From Phormidesmis priestleyi BC1401 (GTDB lineage: Bacteria; Cyanobacteriota; Cyanobacteriia; Leptolyngbyales; Leptolyngbyaceae): a stretch of DNA of 64,000 nucleotides. Shown piece after piece: positions 1-9,616 of the stretch (positions are counted from its first letter, which is position 1; each line of letters starts with the position of its first letter). A program made the translations under genes and the position numbers. The notes under the pieces were generated by a model. The model was given only the letters and a program-made list of their open reading frames with translations. It ran no database searches and was not told the origin of the DNA. The stretch is taken from NCBI RefSeq assembly GCF_001650195.1, contig NZ_LXYR01000005.1, positions 62,001 through 126,000 on the forward strand. The letters are read 5' to 3'.

Positions 1-807
1 TATAGAATCCATGTCAACATCAAGCTCTGACATCAATAGCTGATTAGAGTATCGCTGAATTGCATCCTCTACACTGCTGACTTCCTTCGTTGAGCCTCTT
101 TCTAGATATACCGCCCGCGAACACAATCTTCTAACAGCCTGGGTATTGTGGCTGACAAAAATGATAGTTCGTCCATCTTCTGCAACTTCTCCCATTTTGC
201 CGAGACATTTCTTCTGAAACGTGGCATCCCCTACAGCTAGAACTTCATCTACAATCAGAATTTCTGGTTCCAAGTGCGCCGCAACCGCAAATGCAAGACG
301 CACATACATGCCTGATGAATAGCGTTTGACAGGCGTATCTAGAAATTTTTCAACTTCAGCAAACGCTACAATCTCGTCAAACTTACGAATGATCTCTGCC
401 TTACTCATACCCAAAATAGCACCGTTCAGGTAAATGTTTTCTCTGCCCGTTAGTTCTGGGTGAAACCCTGTCCCCACTTCTAATAAACTGGCGACTCGAC
501 CTTTGATCCGGATACTTCCATTTGTGGGTTCTGTGATGCGACTGAGAATCTTAAGCAATGTCGATTTGCCTGCGCCATTGCGACCGATAATGCCCACTCG
601 ATCGCCCTGTTTAATCTCAAACGAAACATCCTTCAGCGCCCAAAACTCTTCTTGAGCAGCGCGGGCTTTAGAGCGACCTTTGAACAAAGACCCAACGCCA
701 TTCGCGATCGTCTCTCGCAGCGACTGATAACTACTGCTTCCTTCTTGCTGATGACCCAGAATGTATTTCTTACTCAGGTTCTCAACTTGAATGATTGTGT
801 CAGACAT
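1..807 (-). CDS. Polysaccharide ABC exporter ATPase (Wzt-type), 3' end beyond window
   Basis: ATP-binding subunit that would power export of a lipid-linked polysaccharide with the permease encoded at 1737-2579. The first 269 codons are visible and the frame is still open at base 1. Walker A GRNGAGKST is at residues 75-83, a degenerate signature YSSGM at 163-167 (SSG in place of SGG, usual in Wzt/TagH/RfbE-type ATPases) and Walker B ILIVDEVLA at 183-191, followed by the H-loop FVSHN. The ATG at 805-807 is chosen because it gives the normal MSDTIIQVENLSKKY start of the family. It would normally directly follow the permease gene, but here an MNT-HEPN pair lies between. A C-terminal glycan-binding extension, if present, lies outside the window. 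Confidence 0.93.
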   Translation of the reverse strand, partial: MSDTIIQVENLSKKYILGHQQEGSSSYQSLRETIANGVGSLFKGRSKARAAQEEFWALKDVSFEIKQGDRVGIIGRNGAGKSTLLKILSRITEPTNGSIRIKGRVASLLEVGTGFHPELTGRENIYLNGAILGMSKAEIIRKFDEIVAFAEVEKFLDTPVKRYSSGMYVRLAFAVAAHLEPEILIVDEVLAVGDATFQKKCLGKMGEVAEDGRTIIFVSHNTQAVRRLCSRAVYLERGSTKEVSSVEDAIQRYSNQLLMSELDVDMDSI

Positions 808-893
808 TTACAACCCCTATCTGTTTCGCTATTACCCACTACGACCACTTTGAAATTAATCAGGACAATAAAAGAACCATTACTCAAAACACA

Positions 894-1310
894 TCAATCG
901 TCTCTTAAGCCCAACTCAAGCGGCAAAACCTGAATCACAAACTTCACAAACGCTGCTGCCATTTCAAATGCTTGGGTTGCTTCAGCTTGTTCTGGAGCCA
1001 AAACCTCTCCCGGATAACGAAACTCTGTTGCATAAGGCGTTAATCTAATCGCCATTGCTCTCCACTCACCAAAACTCGGTTCCAAAGGGATACAAAGCGC
1101 CAGTAGAGCTACTAAATTGTGAGTTTTCTGAAAAATTGTATTCTGGTAGGTCAAATAACCCTTGATTGCCTTCTCAGATGCTTGTTGGCAGTGATAGACC
1201 GAGATATCAAGATAAGATTCTTCACTTTTGAGCAATAGCCGAGCTGCGCCCAAATCTCGTTGGCTTTTAATCAACCACTGGCAAACCTCATCCCGCTTTG
1301 CCTCATTCAT
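894..1310 (-). CDS. HEPN domain protein of MNT-HEPN pair
   Basis: A 138-residue all-helical HEPN protein (PF05168-like). The typical core is visible: WLIKSQRDLGAARLLL near the N-terminus, then YHCQQASEKAIKGYL and KTHNLVALL. The open frame extends further upstream, but the ATG at 1308-1310 is chosen because it overlaps the end of the nucleotidyltransferase gene by 8 bases, as in translationally coupled pairs. MNT-HEPN pairs often act as toxin-antitoxin modules in which the nucleotidyltransferase modifies and silences the HEPN ribonuclease. I do not see the Rx4-6H motif of active HEPN RNases, so this copy may be a non-nuclease or substrate-binding partner. The family call is firm; the toxin role is inference. 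Confidence 0.85.
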   Translation of the reverse strand: MNEAKRDEVCQWLIKSQRDLGAARLLLKSEESYLDISVYHCQQASEKAIKGYLTYQNTIFQKTHNLVALLALCIPLEPSFGEWRAMAIRLTPYATEFRYPGEVLAPEQAEATQAFEMAAAFVKFVIQVLPLELGLRDD

Positions 1311-1626
1311 AAAGCACCTTACCTCTCTCAAGCGCTTGGGAAACCAGCGATGTCGCCACCGTCGCCGATTTCTCAACTTCCCGACGTGTCAATACCAGAA
1401 TCTCCGTCGGAGCCGTCAATCCCCATAGCGATCCATAAGCTTGGCTTGCTCGTCGATGACGCGGTTCATCAGAGTCAGAGACAATCACCAAAATATCAAT
1501 GTCACTATCTTCATGGGGTTCTCCGTAAGCGTGGGAGCCAAAGAGAATTACCTTTTCTGGCTGCAAGCCCTGCACCAATCGCTCAACAATTTCTTTGAGA
1601 AGTTCTGCTGATAGATACTTCATCAC
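1303..1626 (-). CDS. Minimal nucleotidyltransferase (MNT) of MNT-HEPN pair
   Basis: A 107-residue protein with the polymerase-beta-type nucleotidyltransferase core: FGSHAYGEPHEDSDIDILV spans the GS pair (residues 30-31) and the two metal-binding acids D42 and D44. It begins MMKY, so the second Met may be the start. It is upstream of and overlaps the HEPN gene by 8 bases, so the two are almost certainly co-translated. In characterised pairs the MNT AMPylates and neutralises the HEPN toxin. The pair is embedded, in the same orientation, in a polysaccharide export operon, which suggests a later insertion or recruitment. Confidence 0.88.
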   Translation of the reverse strand: MMKYLSAELLKEIVERLVQGLQPEKVILFGSHAYGEPHEDSDIDILVIVSDSDEPRHRRASQAYGSLWGLTAPTEILVLTRREVEKSATVATSLVSQALERGKVLYE

Positions 1627-1736
1627 TTTTATCCCTGACTACTCACTCAACGATCGAATTGACACCACTAGTCTATTGCCATAACTCAGGTTTTCAACTT
1701 CATCCAACCCATTCTTAGCGTGTGGTTTGACGATCG

Positions 1737-2579
1737 CTAAATCACATCTGCAAACGTTCGTTCTACTTTTCGGAAATACCAAACGCCGCTCATCAAAACC
1801 AGAATCACCAGGCTGAGCGATAAGGCAAATCCGGGTAGATAAATGGCAGCCTCCTGTCCCAAAATCGCCCACCGAAACCCATCAATTACTCCCACCATCG
1901 GGTTGATCGAATACAACAACCGCCACTGCGCTGGAACAATATTGCTGCTAAACCCCACGGGCGAGATATATAGCCCAAACTGCATCACAAACGGCACGAT
2001 ATAGCGAAAGTCTCGATACTTCACCGTCAATGCTGCAAACCATAGCCCGATGCCGATCGCGGCCGCGGCTGCAATCACCACAAACAGAGGCAGCGTTAAG
2101 ATTCTCCAGCTAGGAACAAAGTTGTACCACGCCATTAGCCCCAGCAAGATCATCCCAGAGAGCATAAAATCTACAAAGCTGACGGCCACAGCACTGAGCG
2201 GCACGATCAACCGAGGAAAGTAAACTTTTGAAATCAGGTTAGCATTCCCCACTAAGCTGTTGCTGCACTCGCCCATCGCACTCGAAAAAAACTGCCAGGG
2301 CAACAGCGCCGAAAAGATCAGGATTGGATAAGGAACGCCATTAGAAGGCAGTTTAGCAATGTTGCCAAACACGATCGTAAACACCACCATCGTCAGAAAC
2401 GGACGGATTAACGCCCAGGCAAGCCCGATCGCGGTTTGCTTATAGCGCACCAAAATGTCTCGCCACGACAGAAAGTAGAGCAACTCACGATACTTCCATA
2501 AATCTCGCCAATATTGCTTTTCGGCTTGACCGGCCGCAATCACAATCTCTCTTTGAACCGACTGTATATTAGGCTGCAT
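1737..2579 (-). CDS. Polysaccharide ABC exporter permease (Wzm-type)
   Basis: Inner-membrane ABC-2 type permease of 280 residues, the usual length for Wzm/TagG proteins. Near the N-terminus is the family hallmark WRDILVRYKQTAIGLAWA (amphipathic segment before the first helix), followed by about six membrane segments and a short polar C-terminus. Its start overlaps the stop of the sugar-transferase gene as TAATG, so the two are coupled. The partner ATPase lies at 1-807, separated by the MNT-HEPN pair. It likely moves the undecaprenyl-linked polysaccharide made by the upstream enzymes. Confidence 0.93.
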   Translation of the reverse strand: MQPNIQSVQREIVIAAGQAEKQYWRDLWKYRELLYFLSWRDILVRYKQTAIGLAWALIRPFLTMVVFTIVFGNIAKLPSNGVPYPILIFSALLPWQFFSSAMGECSNSLVGNANLISKVYFPRLIVPLSAVAVSFVDFMLSGMILLGLMAWYNFVPSWRILTLPLFVVIAAAAAIGIGLWFAALTVKYRDFRYIVPFVMQFGLYISPVGFSSNIVPAQWRLLYSINPMVGVIDGFRWAILGQEAAIYLPGFALSLSLVILVLMSGVWYFRKVERTFADVI

Positions 2580-3493
2580 TAGTAGGCTCCAAATCCTGAC
2601 AGAACTTTGGGAATGGTTAACAGCAAGAACTTAAAGTCTCGCCGCAGTGACCAGCTTTCTAAATATTGAAGGTCACTACGATTGACGACGCTGATATCAA
2701 GCTGGGTCGATCGAGCCTGCACTTGCCACGCTCCCGTCATTCCGGGTAACGCATTTAGACGCTGCTGTAAGTCGGGGCTGATTCGCACCACATCGTAGAG
2801 CGCCCAAGGACGAGGGCCTACCAAACTCATTTCACCCCGCAGCACGTTGATCAACTGCGGTAGCTCGTCTAGGCTATGGCGACGCAGCCAACGCCCCACA
2901 CTCGTGACCCGTGGGTCATTTTCGAGCTTGTGCAACCCGTCTTGGTCAGTCATGACCTGATGATGCATCTGGGCTGCACCGTTGACCATTGTGCGAAACT
3001 TGATGATTTGAAACAGCCGACCTCGCTCACCCACTCGCCACTGCCGGAAGAAGACTGAACCAGGGGAATCGCGTCGAATCAGCAGCGCCAGCACTAGAAA
3101 CAGCGGACTGAGAATCAGCAGCAAGATTGCGGCAATAATCCGATCGGATACCTGCTTGAGTGCCCATCGCAGAGGGCGTTGTGCCTGCCGAAATCCGCGT
3201 TTGGTAGGAGTGCGAACAAAAGCCGATTTCCCCGCTTGCTGGCACGCATCTGCCCAGCACTTTATCGCGTCTTCGCCGATCGCCAAATCCAACTTCACCA
3301 ACTGAATCGGCGACAGACGCAGACAATCCACCAACCACGGAACTCTATTCAAGTGGGGCAGTGAGACTTGAGAATCCGAACTTGATGCCCGCACAATTAA
3401 CTTCTGAAGTCGCCAGGTCAGACTATAGTTAGGTTCACTTACGGAGGAGCTAGTGAAGGCGTGATTTGAGGAAGCAGTAGAGCTAGAAATCAT
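2579..3493 (-). CDS. Polyprenyl-phosphate sugar phosphotransferase (WcaJ/ExoY-like)
   Basis: Initiating enzyme of exopolysaccharide synthesis: it transfers a sugar-1-phosphate to undecaprenyl phosphate at the inner membrane. Of 304 residues, the first ~110 are a divergent polar region. A hydrophobic anchor follows at about 117-140, then the bacterial sugar transferase core with KFRTM (165-169), DELPQ (209-213) and GPRP (226-229). The multi-span N-terminal half of full-length WcaJ is missing, so it is closer in size to short ExoY/RfbP-core enzymes. It is followed directly (TAATG) by the permease and preceded by the Wzc-like gene by 57 bases. Sugar specificity cannot be read from sequence. Confidence 0.9.
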   Translation of the reverse strand: MISSSTASSNHAFTSSSVSEPNYSLTWRLQKLIVRASSSDSQVSLPHLNRVPWLVDCLRLSPIQLVKLDLAIGEDAIKCWADACQQAGKSAFVRTPTKRGFRQAQRPLRWALKQVSDRIIAAILLLILSPLFLVLALLIRRDSPGSVFFRQWRVGERGRLFQIIKFRTMVNGAAQMHHQVMTDQDGLHKLENDPRVTSVGRWLRRHSLDELPQLINVLRGEMSLVGPRPWALYDVVRISPDLQQRLNALPGMTGAWQVQARSTQLDISVVNRSDLQYLESWSLRRDFKFLLLTIPKVLSGFGAY

Positions 3494-3550
3494 AGGATAA
3501 ATTTCAGGTAAGGGGCAAAAGACTGAACTTCAGAACGGACTGACTAACCG

Positions 3551-5734
3551 CTAGTCCTGAGCAGAATAGTAAGTCTCGCGAGCCGTTGAGCTACTCACAC
3601 CGTTGGCAACCACCCCGACTAGATTTAGCTGACTGAGCATCTCGATCGCTTGAGTCAGTTTCGGTCGAGTCACTTGATTGATCCGCCCCACCAGCAAAAC
3701 GCCACTACAGCAAGATGCTGTCAACACAGCGTCCACCATTCCCAGGGCGGGTGGGGCATCGACAATCACCAAGTCATAGGTCTTCTCAAAGGTGGCAATA
3801 ATTTCTTTCATGCGCTGAGAACTCAACAGTTTGGCAGGGTCAGCCGGGGTAGGGCCTGCTGTCAGCACCGAGATGTTCCCCCGCAGGTTAGCGTCCTGAG
3901 TTTCAATCTGTTGAGGAATCGGACTTTGGCTGACTAAAAGTGTAGACAACCCTTGTTCGTTGGGCAGATTAAGCAACTTGTGCAAATTGGGTCGCCGCAG
4001 ATCGGCATCAATTAACAACACCCGTTGATGCAGTCGCGCCGCGCTAATGGCTAACCCGACCGCTAGCGTAGATTTGCCTTCTCCTGCCAACGTAGAGGTG
4101 ATGACGATCGAGTGCAGTTCGGCCGTTGCGTTAATCAGTTGCAGATTTTGGTAGAGCAGATCGAGCGACTCGCGAAACGGCTTCCATTTAGTGATTTGTG
4201 CGATCGGTGGCAGCAGCGCTTGAGATTGCCCTGAGAGCCGTAGGGATGGTTTTCCGCTCATGGCACCCAGCGAGAGTTCTGGAATCACGCCCAACAATGG
4301 CACAGCAGTTTGCTGTTTTAACTCATCAGAACTGTGAACTGAATCGTCGATCGCTTCTCTTGCAACCGCCGCCCCACCCCCAAGAAGAATGCCAACGATT
4401 ACGCCTAACATCAGATTTTTCCGCAGATCAGGGCCGGTCTTCGCACCGATTTGGGCTTCTTCGACCACTTGCCAAGCAAAGCCACCTCGCGCAAGTTCCA
4501 ACCCCAGGTCTTGTTGGGCTTTGAGCAACTGTTTGAGCGTGTCTCGATTGGATTCAATGTCTGGCTTTAGCCGTTCATATCGAGCCAGCAGTTGAGGAAA
4601 GCGTTGCAGGTCTGCGCGAATCCGTTGCTCGCTGCTCAACAAACTGAGATATCGCGCTTGAGCCGTGCGGAGATTGCCCTGCACTTCCACAAATTGAGCA
4701 ATCAGTGTTTGGTCAAGCCCACCTAATTGCCCCGTTGATAGGAGGCGCTCTCCCGAACTTGAACCGCCCCCCAGACGACTCGCTTCGAGTTGAAGCTGTT
4801 TTAATTGGCGCTGGCGTTGGTCGAGTAGCGGCTGCATATTGAGCGTGTTGTCTTTAAAGCGAATTCGCTGTTGTTCGATCGCTAGCTCGGTTTTCTGAAT
4901 TTCATTCAACACGGCTTGGTAGCGACCTGATTGATTGAGACGTGCTGCAAACACTGCTTGCTGAGGCGAGAGATTGACCTTTTGCTGCAAGTCACCGTAG
5001 CGCGTCTGCAACTCTCGAATCTGAACCAGCGTTTCTTGTTGATCAGACAGCAATTTGTTGAGCATCTCTGTTTTGGCGGCTGCTTCAGTGGATGGCTCAA
5101 TTAAAGATTGGTCTTGTCGAAACTGCTCTAGGGCGGCTTCTGCATTCTTAACTTTTCCTTCGACTTGCGGTAGTTGCTTATCAACGAAGGACAGTCCTTG
5201 CGTCAGGCGATCTTGCTGCTGTTGAAGGTTGTAATCTTGATAGACCTGCTGCACCGCCTTGAGGACTTTCTGCGTCTTAATCGGGTCGTTGCTGGTGTAA
5301 GTGATGCTAAAGATTTTAGTTTCTACTTTTTTAGAGGCGACTTGCACGATCGTCAGTGCGCCTCTAAAGTCATTGACGCTACCCGGATCGTCTGGGTCAA
5401 GCTCTGGATATTCAGTTTGCAACAGTGCCATTGCTTTTTTCAGCAGATTAGAACTCTGCATTAATGAAATCTGCGTGGCATAATCGACTTCTACTGTAGC
5501 GTCCGTAAATGCGTCTGAAGCTCCCTTCTTACCCTGATAGTTTGGCTCAACCAAAAATTGCATCCCGCTAATGTAAGTGGGTTCTTGTCTGAGCGTGTAG
5601 GCAAACGCGATCGCCACCGATACTGCACCCGCAGCCAATACCCAAAGATAACGACGCTGAAGAACGGCAAATAATTGCCCATATCCTGATTCGGCGGCGG
5701 GGGTTGAATTCAGTGTGGGTTGAGCGGCTATCAT
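3551..5734 (-). CDS. Wzc-like polysaccharide copolymerase / BY-kinase
   Basis: A 727-residue inner-membrane protein controlling polysaccharide chain length and export. An N-terminal Wzz domain carries a first membrane helix at ~33-50. A long periplasmic coiled-coil region rich in Q, L and E follows (~170-430), then a second helix near 445-460 and a cytoplasmic bacterial tyrosine-kinase domain. That domain has Walker A AGEGKST (~546-553), Walker A' LLIDADLRRP (~570-579) and Walker B LVIVDAPP (~655). The usual C-terminal tyrosine cluster is reduced to one YY pair in the last seven residues (ETYYSAQD), so regulation by multisite autophosphorylation may be limited. Same operon as the GT4 gene upstream (45-base gap) and the sugar transferase downstream. 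Confidence 0.94.
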   Translation of the reverse strand: MIAAQPTLNSTPAAESGYGQLFAVLQRRYLWVLAAGAVSVAIAFAYTLRQEPTYISGMQFLVEPNYQGKKGASDAFTDATVEVDYATQISLMQSSNLLKKAMALLQTEYPELDPDDPGSVNDFRGALTIVQVASKKVETKIFSITYTSNDPIKTQKVLKAVQQVYQDYNLQQQQDRLTQGLSFVDKQLPQVEGKVKNAEAALEQFRQDQSLIEPSTEAAAKTEMLNKLLSDQQETLVQIRELQTRYGDLQQKVNLSPQQAVFAARLNQSGRYQAVLNEIQKTELAIEQQRIRFKDNTLNMQPLLDQRQRQLKQLQLEASRLGGGSSSGERLLSTGQLGGLDQTLIAQFVEVQGNLRTAQARYLSLLSSEQRIRADLQRFPQLLARYERLKPDIESNRDTLKQLLKAQQDLGLELARGGFAWQVVEEAQIGAKTGPDLRKNLMLGVIVGILLGGGAAVAREAIDDSVHSSDELKQQTAVPLLGVIPELSLGAMSGKPSLRLSGQSQALLPPIAQITKWKPFRESLDLLYQNLQLINATAELHSIVITSTLAGEGKSTLAVGLAISAARLHQRVLLIDADLRRPNLHKLLNLPNEQGLSTLLVSQSPIPQQIETQDANLRGNISVLTAGPTPADPAKLLSSQRMKEIIATFEKTYDLVIVDAPPALGMVDAVLTASCCSGVLLVGRINQVTRPKLTQAIEMLSQLNLVGVVANGVSSSTARETYYSAQD

Positions 5735-5779
5735 GGAGTTGTACTCAGTTGGTAGACAAAGGTTGGAGGTGCAAGCTTC

Positions 5780-6952
5780 TTATAGAACTGTTTCGTGGTA
5801 AGTCGGGGAAATCGGGAAAGATTCTCTATCTAGATCAGACTCTTGATGTACATAAGGGGTCGATCGAGGCGATTGACACACTTGATCAATCACGGCTTCG
5901 AGTTTTTGGAAGAACGTGTCTTCTGAAAAGTGATCGATCGCGTGTTCTCGAATCGCTTTGTAGTCCCATTCTTGATCGCGCGATCGCACCAATCCTCGCT
6001 GCAATGATTCTGGGGTTTGACGTTTAAACAAAATGCCTGTCTTCCCAGAGATTTGAGTGTCTAAAACACCTCCTGCACCATAGGCAACTACCGGAGTTCC
6101 ACTGGCATTCGCTTCGACGGGCACCAGTCCAAAATCTTCTAAAGCAACAACGATCACGGCTCTGGCTTTTGACATGAGTCGAGTTCGCTCAGCATCAGGC
6201 ACATAGCCTAAGAATTCGATGTTGCTGCGAGCTTGTGACTGAAGCCGTTCGCGCTCTGGGCCGTCTCCCATAATCAACAGCCGCCAGCCAAGCCAGTTAA
6301 ATGCCTCAACAATGATGTCAATTCGCTTGTAGCTCAACAGCCGTGATGAGACAAGATAAAAATCTTCTTTCACGTCTGACGGGGTAAATTTGCTTGTTTC
6401 GATCGGGCAATTAATCACGATCGCAGGTTTGTGATAGGTGCGCCGAATTCGAGCCGTCACCACACTAGAGTTACCGATATAAAGATCAGGCTCTTGAGCA
6501 TATTTCAAATCCATCGATCGCATGACCCGGAAGACATGTTCTAACGCTGGAGAAAAGCGGCGGAAGCTGCCATATTCACGCAGGTAAGTCTGCGTATCCC
6601 ACAAAAATCGAGTGATGTTATTGCAAAAGCAAACATGGCGGGCATCAGGTCGCTTGCGGACTGCTTTTGCAAAACTAGTTGTGCTGCTGATGATCAGATC
6701 ATAAGCTTGCAAATCTAGCGATCGGAATGCCGGATAATATAATGGAGCCAGCAATCTGAAGTTCTCGGCAGCATTGGGAATGTTTTGCAGCCATGTTGTC
6801 TGAACTGGGCGATCGCCAAAATCAACACTTCGGTCAGGATCGTAGAGAGAGGTATAGATATCTGCTTGGGGATAGCGTTGGCAGAGCAATTCAAAAACTC
6901 TTTCTGCCCCACCTTTTTGCGTTAGATAATCATGAACTAGTGCAATTTTCAT
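5780..6952 (-). CDS. Glycosyltransferase family 4
   Basis: A 390-residue GT-B fold glycosyltransferase. The N-terminus MKIALVHDYLTQKGGAERV is the classic GT4 start with the GGAE acceptor loop. The C-terminal nucleotide-sugar site shows ALEDFGLVPVEANASGTPV, the E-x7-E motif of retaining GT4 enzymes. The last ~30 residues are polar and probably not part of the fold. It is the first gene of the EPS operon reading leftward (GT4, wzc, sugar transferase, wzm, MNT-HEPN, wzt). The AT-rich 360 bases upstream probably hold the operon promoter. Similar cyanobacterial enzymes are often called mannosyltransferases, but donor and acceptor are unknown. Confidence 0.9.
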   Translation of the reverse strand: MKIALVHDYLTQKGGAERVFELLCQRYPQADIYTSLYDPDRSVDFGDRPVQTTWLQNIPNAAENFRLLAPLYYPAFRSLDLQAYDLIISSTTSFAKAVRKRPDARHVCFCNNITRFLWDTQTYLREYGSFRRFSPALEHVFRVMRSMDLKYAQEPDLYIGNSSVVTARIRRTYHKPAIVINCPIETSKFTPSDVKEDFYLVSSRLLSYKRIDIIVEAFNWLGWRLLIMGDGPERERLQSQARSNIEFLGYVPDAERTRLMSKARAVIVVALEDFGLVPVEANASGTPVVAYGAGGVLDTQISGKTGILFKRQTPESLQRGLVRSRDQEWDYKAIREHAIDHFSEDTFFQKLEAVIDQVCQSPRSTPYVHQESDLDRESFPISPTYHETVL

Positions 6953-7314
6953 TACCAGAAACCAGCGAAGCTAGATCGTATTTGACTCTATTGATCGTTT
7001 CTTGCAGAGAGTTCACTTTCTGACTATCTGCTTCGATGCACAACCTGGTAGATTTTCTGATCACTTACGTACATTATCACTGCATAATTTTTAATATGTC
7101 TACTGGTTCACTAAGCCTTCATAAACTTATGTTTTATAGTACATTTTTTCATGGGTTTGATGTGCTTCTAATCAATCTTTAGGATGCAATCTAACCAATA
7201 TTTATTAATTTAGTTTAGTAATAAATTTCGAGCCAAATTTAATTCTCAGTCAGCTTGTATTTTGGTTGTGCCTACTATTTCACATAAGGTTGTAAGTCAA
7301 TTGCACAACGCATT
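6953..7314. other. AT-rich intergenic region upstream of the EPS operon
   Basis: No credible gene in 362 bases. The stretch is markedly AT-rich (about 7060-7250), unlike the coding DNA around it, and includes a locally self-complementary run around 7197-7231 (ATTTATTA / TAATAAAT). It lies between the stop of the wza-like gene and the start of the GT4 gene, both on the minus strand. It is therefore the likely promoter region for the leftward operon, but I cannot assign a specific -10/-35 pair. Confidence 0.45.
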
Positions 7315-8730
7315 CTACAAACCGAAAAGTCTAAAAACACCTAGCAAGCTACTAAACGGAGATAAAATTGCTCCGATCGTGGTCGAAATGCCTGCTAAAG
7401 CCGACTTTCTAACCACTAACGTGTCATTGTTTCGCAAGGCTGGATTGTTCTGCTCGTTGAGTCCTTGAGCAAAATCGACAGAAATATCTCGTTTTGTCAC
7501 CGTTCCATTCGGGTTGAGTCGAATCAGCGTGACCGATCCTTTTCGTGCTCGATCGTTAAATCCGCCAGCCGCTAACAAACCCTGATTAAGGGGAGCATTA
7601 GGCGAAATCGCAACGGTTCCAGGTCGCCCCACTTCGCCAACCACATTGATGTTGATTTGATTGGTTGAAAAACTGGCGGCGGCAATTCGAGTTGCTTCTT
7701 GATCGTTGAGGCTCGTCGCGGTCGGAATCTCGATCGTATCGCCCTCTTGAAGCGGTACGTCTTGACGCAAATCGCCCGACGCAAGCAGCTTCCAAAAATC
7801 GACGTTGATGGTTTGAATCGCGCCCGATTGAGTCATTCGCCGCACCTGAATATTGCGAACATCAGCCGTTTGAGTAATTCCTCCTGCCGTTTGAATGGCT
7901 CGTGTCACACTGTTCGCTTGCAGTGTAGACGGATTGACTTGTCCTCCACTGGCTTGTGCGAGTGTATAAGGTCCCGGACGATTGACTTCCCCAACCACCG
8001 CAATTTTGATCGGGCGAGTTGCCGTGGTAGCGAAGTTTGCCGCCGCTAACTGCCGCATGGCGTTCAAATCAACGTTAGAACTGGTGGGAATCAAGATACT
8101 GTCGCCATCTCGTAACCGCAGATCCTGTCGGACATCTCCCGTTTGCAAAAGCTGTCCTAAACTCACCGTAATGAGTTCGTCTGCACCCTGACCAAAGGGG
8201 CGAGGACGACGAATTTGAACGCGATCTATATCGGCTGACTGAGTGACTCCTTCAGCAAGCTGCAACACACGGGTCAGTCGAGGAATGCCCCCTTCGGCGG
8301 GCACCGCATAGGAACCGGGACGATTGACTTCTCCGGCGATCGCCACGGTAACAGGACGCGCCCCCGTTAAACTTACTGTGACAACTGGGCGAGTCAAAAT
8401 CGCATCAAATCGCGCAGAAATGGTAGCGGCTGCCTGTTTAAGCGTTCGACCCCGCACCAAAACGGCTCCCACTTGTGGAAAGTTTACTGTGCCGTTGGGC
8501 AAAACCTGATAGTCGTTGGTAAACTCTGGCACGCTAAAAAAATCAATGCGAACCCGATCACCTGCATCTAATAGATAGCCATCATCTTCAGACGGTATCG
8601 ATGTAAGTGTGGGAACCGGATTAGGTTGAACGCGAGCCTGCACAACTCCAGACGACAGATAGGTCGCTGTCACTATAAGCACTAGCGTAGATTGACGGAC
8701 TAAATGTAGCGATCGAGAGCGAGGGATCAT
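7315..8730 (-). CDS. Polysaccharide export outer-membrane protein (Wza-like, SLBB)
   Basis: A 471-residue secreted protein forming the outer-membrane polysaccharide exit. A signal peptide is visible (residues ~1-33, hydrophobic core LVLIVTATYLSSGVVQA). The polysaccharide export domain follows (LDAGDRVRIDFFSVPEF, then QVLPNGTVNFPQVGAV). Three SLBB-type repeats each begin VxVxGEVxRPG: about residues 132-140 (VAIAGEVNRPG), ~245-255 (IAVVGEVNRPG) and ~362-372 (INVVGEVGRPG). The predicted mature N-terminus has no obvious lipobox cysteine. The C-terminus ends in a hydrophobic stretch. It belongs functionally with the downstream wzc/wzm/wzt genes but is separated from them by 360 bases. Confidence 0.93.
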   Translation of the reverse strand: MIPRSRSLHLVRQSTLVLIVTATYLSSGVVQARVQPNPVPTLTSIPSEDDGYLLDAGDRVRIDFFSVPEFTNDYQVLPNGTVNFPQVGAVLVRGRTLKQAAATISARFDAILTRPVVTVSLTGARPVTVAIAGEVNRPGSYAVPAEGGIPRLTRVLQLAEGVTQSADIDRVQIRRPRPFGQGADELITVSLGQLLQTGDVRQDLRLRDGDSILIPTSSNVDLNAMRQLAAANFATTATRPIKIAVVGEVNRPGPYTLAQASGGQVNPSTLQANSVTRAIQTAGGITQTADVRNIQVRRMTQSGAIQTINVDFWKLLASGDLRQDVPLQEGDTIEIPTATSLNDQEATRIAAASFSTNQININVVGEVGRPGTVAISPNAPLNQGLLAAGGFNDRARKGSVTLIRLNPNGTVTKRDISVDFAQGLNEQNNPALRNNDTLVVRKSALAGISTTIGAILSPFSSLLGVFRLFGL

Positions 8731-9616
8731 AAAGTGCGCTTACGAATATGGAATCCTTTGTTTTCTCAATACAGGCACCTCAGCAAATATCCGGACAGCT
8801 CAAGTCGATATTATGAGAAAACGTATCGCGATCATAAAATCTTGATGAAAATTCTCCGAAAATATACTTAATATTACACGGTCTATTATTTTGAAGGCAG
8901 ATAGTAATCAAGCCAGATTGGCAAGATAGAACAGTATTTACCTGGCGAAAAGGCTGTACTGTCAGGTCACACTTACCATTTAAATTCGCCTCGGTTGAAT
9001 AATATTGAGCTTCTTCTCCTGATCTCTCATCTGGAGGCTGTAAGAACAAATCTTTGCGAACTTGAATTCTCAGACTGAGATGGATTTGAGTAAATCATGC
9101 AAATTTTGTACTGACAACCACAAACTGTCCGTAGTGAGTCCAATTTTGTCTGATGTCTCAGAATTTACTAACCTGGAGGGTTCGTGCAGACATTCTCACT
9201 CCTACCCTACTACCAGGCGTGATTAGCTTGAGTATTGCAGCCTTGTCGGAAGGAGAAAGAGGAGAAAGCCAGCCAAGAAACTGCTTAATTAATGTTGGGG
9301 AATGGCAACGCTCTCTAACCTATCAAACTAGCCAATCTGGATAGATAGACTTGCTATTCCCCTTCCTGAGATCGTCCTGATTCTCCGTACAAGGTCTGTA
9401 AAAATAAACAGATGAGCATCGACCAACTCAATCAGTGGAAGTGATGTTGAATTTATCCCAGTAGGGGAAATACTTTGGGCTGACATGAATTTGATTACAA
9501 AGAGAGCTATTAGATCGGTCTGGCACAATCGCCACCTTGCTCGAATTTCTCAAAGACAAGAAAAAATATCTCTGTTTAGATTGGACGATAACGATAAACT
9601 CAGGAGCCTGCCTACG
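8731..9616. other. Long gene-poor divergent intergenic region
   Basis: Nearly 890 bases between the start of the wza-like gene (minus) and the likely ATG of the next gene (plus). The open frames here (8780-9049 minus, 9153-9344 plus and the N-terminal extension from 9485) have low-complexity or unlikely composition and no recognisable domain, and I do not call them genes. The region presumably holds divergent promoters and long 5' leaders. No repeat or RNA family was recognised. Confidence 0.5.

Noticed and set aside
8780-9049. 89-codon minus-strand frame in the gap upstream of the wza-like gene
   Set aside because: Composition is irregular, no domain or ribosome-binding site is evident, and it lies where divergent promoters are expected.
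9153-9344. 63-codon plus-strand frame
   Set aside because: No family, no continuity with the downstream gene, and low-complexity purine-rich centre; looks like chance.
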